Assembly: GCF_014204325.1 (NCBI RefSeq)
Contig: NZ_JACHKT010000018.1
Coordinates: 48,078 to 112,077 of the forward strand
From: Arcicella rosea
Lineage (GTDB): Bacteria; Bacteroidota; Bacteroidia; Cytophagales; Spirosomataceae
Length of the DNA stretch: 64,000 nucleotides
Direction of reading: 5' to 3'
Shown: positions 62,626 to 64,000 of the stretch, piece by piece
How the letters are laid out: the number at the start of each line of letters is the position of its first letter
How positions within the stretch are numbered: position 1 is the stretch's first letter
Program-made: the position numbers and the translations under genes
Notes under the pieces: generated by a model
Databases searched by the model: none
The model's input: the letters and a program-made list of their open reading frames with translations, nothing else
Told to the model about the DNA's origin: nothing

Positions 62626-62677
62626 AGCGGAAATACATCAAATCTTATGGAGATAGATGTGTTTTCGCTATTTTTTT
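62626..62677 (+). terminator. Intrinsic terminator after the DUF5686 gene
   Basis: AGCGGAAATACATC (62626-62639) pairs with GATGTGTTTTCGCT (62656-62669) using wobble pairs, then seven T (62671-62677). Confidence 0.75.
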
Positions 62678-62706
62678 GTCCTTGCGGAAAATGAAAATGC
62701 TTCCGA

Positions 62707-62790
62707 GGAAAAATATTTTTGAATTGAGGAAAATAAAATCGCCTCAGCGGAAAAACATTTTTGAATTGAGGAAAATAAAATCACCTTTGA
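62707..62790. repeat. 42-bp direct repeat, two copies plus degenerate flank
   Basis: Units 62707-62748 and 62749-62790 start GGAAAAAYATTTTTGAATTG and differ at a few bases near the end. A shortened, related piece lies at 62683-62706. The 371-base gap 62603-62973 otherwise shows only the terminator and AT-rich sequence. Confidence 0.75.
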
Positions 62791-62973
62791 GGAAGATTAT
62801 TTATGGATTGTGTAATTCTTAAAGTGATTTCTACAAAGTCAACAGGATTAAATTGACGTTATAGCAGAATTTTCGCCCTGTACATCTAAAAAAAGACAAG
62901 AAAATCAGGATAAAACACTACTTTTATTTATGAATAAATTGTTTGAGCATTCGTATTTTAAATCTAAAAACTA

Positions 62974-63819
62974 ATGAAAAAATCATTTAAAATCGCAGCT
63001 TTGTTTGCGTTAGTACTTTCTTCAAATTACTCTTTCTCGCAAGTAACCTTAAAAAAAGTCTGGGAAACAGACACAACACTTACCACCCCCGAATCTATCT
63101 TATTCGAGCCTAAATCTAAAACTGTTTTTGTATCCTGCATCAATGGCGGCCCAGCAGCTACTAATGAAAAAAGCTTTATCGCTAAAATTGATTTGGATGG
63201 AAAAATCACTCAATTAAAACTGAGCGAAAATCTACATTCTACCAAAGGAATGGGCTTTTTAGATGGTAAACTTTACGTTGCTGAAATTTTTAAATTAATA
63301 GAAATTGACCCAAAAACGGGGAAAGTATTACATAAATACGAAGTACCTGATGCAAAATTCTTGAATGATGTAAGTGTAGATACCAAAAATAAAATTGTGT
63401 ATTTCACTGATATGCGTTCGGACAGACTTTGGAAATTAGATAAAGGACAAATTGTAAAAGTAGTTGAAGGAACTCCGCTCAAAAGCCCGAATGGAGTATT
63501 CTTTGAAAATGGTAAATTGATTGTTGGCAATGGCGATGGTAAAATTTTGGCTTATGATTTACAATCTCAACAGTTTTCAACCATTGCAGAAGGAATGGGC
63601 GGTATTGATGGCATTTTAACAGATGGCAAAAAAGGTTATTTCGCCTCTGAATGGAGAGGAAAAGTTTGGCACATCAACACAGAAGGGAAAACGCAATTAC
63701 TCCTTGATTTTGTGGATGCAAAAGTAAACACGGCTGATTTTGAATATATCCCAAGTAGAAAATTAATACTAATTCCAACTTTCTTGAAAAACAAAGTGTT
63801 AGCTTATTCGGTTGAGTAG
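62974..63819 (+). CDS. SMP-30/gluconolactonase-like beta-propeller protein
   Basis: 281 residues. Signal peptide (1-22, ending YSFSQ). Six-bladed propeller repeats: 'TPESILFEPKSKTVFVSCI', 'GMGFLDGKLYVAEIFKLIEIDP', 'FLNDVSVDTKNKIVYFTDMRSDRLWKLD', 'LKSPNGVFFENGKLIVGNGDGKILAYDL', 'GIDGILTDGKKGYFASEWRGKVWHIN'. The E (TPES), N (LNDV), N (SPNG) and D (GIDG) positions match the usual SMP-30 metal-site residues, so a lactonase-type hydrolase is possible, in the periplasm. Single gene. Confidence 0.82.
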   Translation: MKKSFKIAALFALVLSSNYSFSQVTLKKVWETDTTLTTPESILFEPKSKTVFVSCINGGPAATNEKSFIAKIDLDGKITQLKLSENLHSTKGMGFLDGKLYVAEIFKLIEIDPKTGKVLHKYEVPDAKFLNDVSVDTKNKIVYFTDMRSDRLWKLDKGQIVKVVEGTPLKSPNGVFFENGKLIVGNGDGKILAYDLQSQQFSTIAEGMGGIDGILTDGKKGYFASEWRGKVWHINTEGKTQLLLDFVDAKVNTADFEYIPSRKLILIPTFLKNKVLAYSVE

Positions 63820-63944
63820 TTCGTTTTTGGATTTCGGATTTCAGCTATCAGATGTCAGATTTTATAAAATTTAGAACTAAATTAAAACCCTGTATTAAAA
63901 AAAAAAGGCTCAATCCTTAAATTAGGCTGATGACTTTTAATGTA

Positions 63945-63952
63945 TATTTTTG
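63945..63952 (+). promoter_or_regulatory. -7 element near the right edge
   Basis: TATTTTTG, TAnnTTTG match, 20 bases before an ATG at 63972. No -33 box. Confidence 0.35.
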
Positions 63953-63971
63953 TATTCAAAACATATAAGAT

Positions 63972-64000
63972 ATGCAAATACAACTACATAAGATTTTAGA
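63972..64000 (+). CDS. Possible gene start cut by window edge
   Basis: An ATG with nine open codons (MQIQLHKIL) runs off the window, behind a plausible -7 box. Too short to identify. Confidence 0.35.

Overview
This window looks like a piece of chromosome from an AT-rich Bacteroidota, most likely of the order Cytophagales. That placement is an inference from gene content, not from a marker gene. The evidence is a SusC/SusD polysaccharide utilisation locus, a TonB receptor paired with a DUF4249 lipoprotein, DUF2911, DUF5686 and DUF2723 proteins, a YfhO protein, recurrent TAnnTTTG promoter elements (the Bacteroidota -7 box), few Shine-Dalgarno sequences and several TTG starts.

Layout. 1-7000: the C-terminal part of murA, a fatty acid hydroxylase/sterol desaturase, a LolA-like protein, YfhO, an inositol monophosphatase, a 56-residue Cys-rich membrane peptide and an FKBP isomerase. 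7100-12100: a run of a CBU_0592-like membrane protein, a cyclase-family protein, an MFS transporter and mpg, facing a DMT transporter and hemH. 12180-16475: a DUF4249/TonB receptor pair on the minus strand, behind a leader or small RNA with its own terminator. 16476-23300: atpA-atpG, a DUF2911/TPR protein, a long structured leader, hflX and tRNA-Arg(CCT). 22216-26416: two glycosyltransferases, a Panacea-type toxin-antitoxin candidate and pyrD. 26655-31400: two beta-barrel proteins, then a minus-strand operon with an ECF sigma factor, a probable anti-sigma factor, a Spy/CnrX-like sensor, a YHYH protein, a MORN-repeat lipoprotein and SCO1.

31621-42574 is a beta-1,3-glucan (laminarin) type utilisation locus: ECF sigma, FecR anti-sigma, SusC with an STN domain, SusD, a PKD/carbohydrate-binding lipoprotein and a GH16 lipoprotein. 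The sigma/FecR pair would sense transport through SusC and switch the locus on. Two predicted small RNAs on the opposite strand flank it, one against the susC leader and one beyond GH16, next to a 42-bp tandem repeat and an Abi/HEPN gene.

44036-64000 holds pheS, a DUF2723 glycosyltransferase-like protein, dnaJ-grpE, a divergent alkA/ogt alkylation-repair pair, a REP-like palindrome pair, a THUMP-like methyltransferase whose start is broken by one base, an RhlE-type helicase, a three-gene export system (TolC, HlyD, ABC) with a degenerate ATPase, DUF5686 and an SMP-30-like propeller.

The most interesting items are the small RNA opposite the susC leader, the PanA plus two-helix membrane protein pair, the second small RNA at 43096-43169 and the structured hflX leader. 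All structures were paired by eye, and no searches were run.
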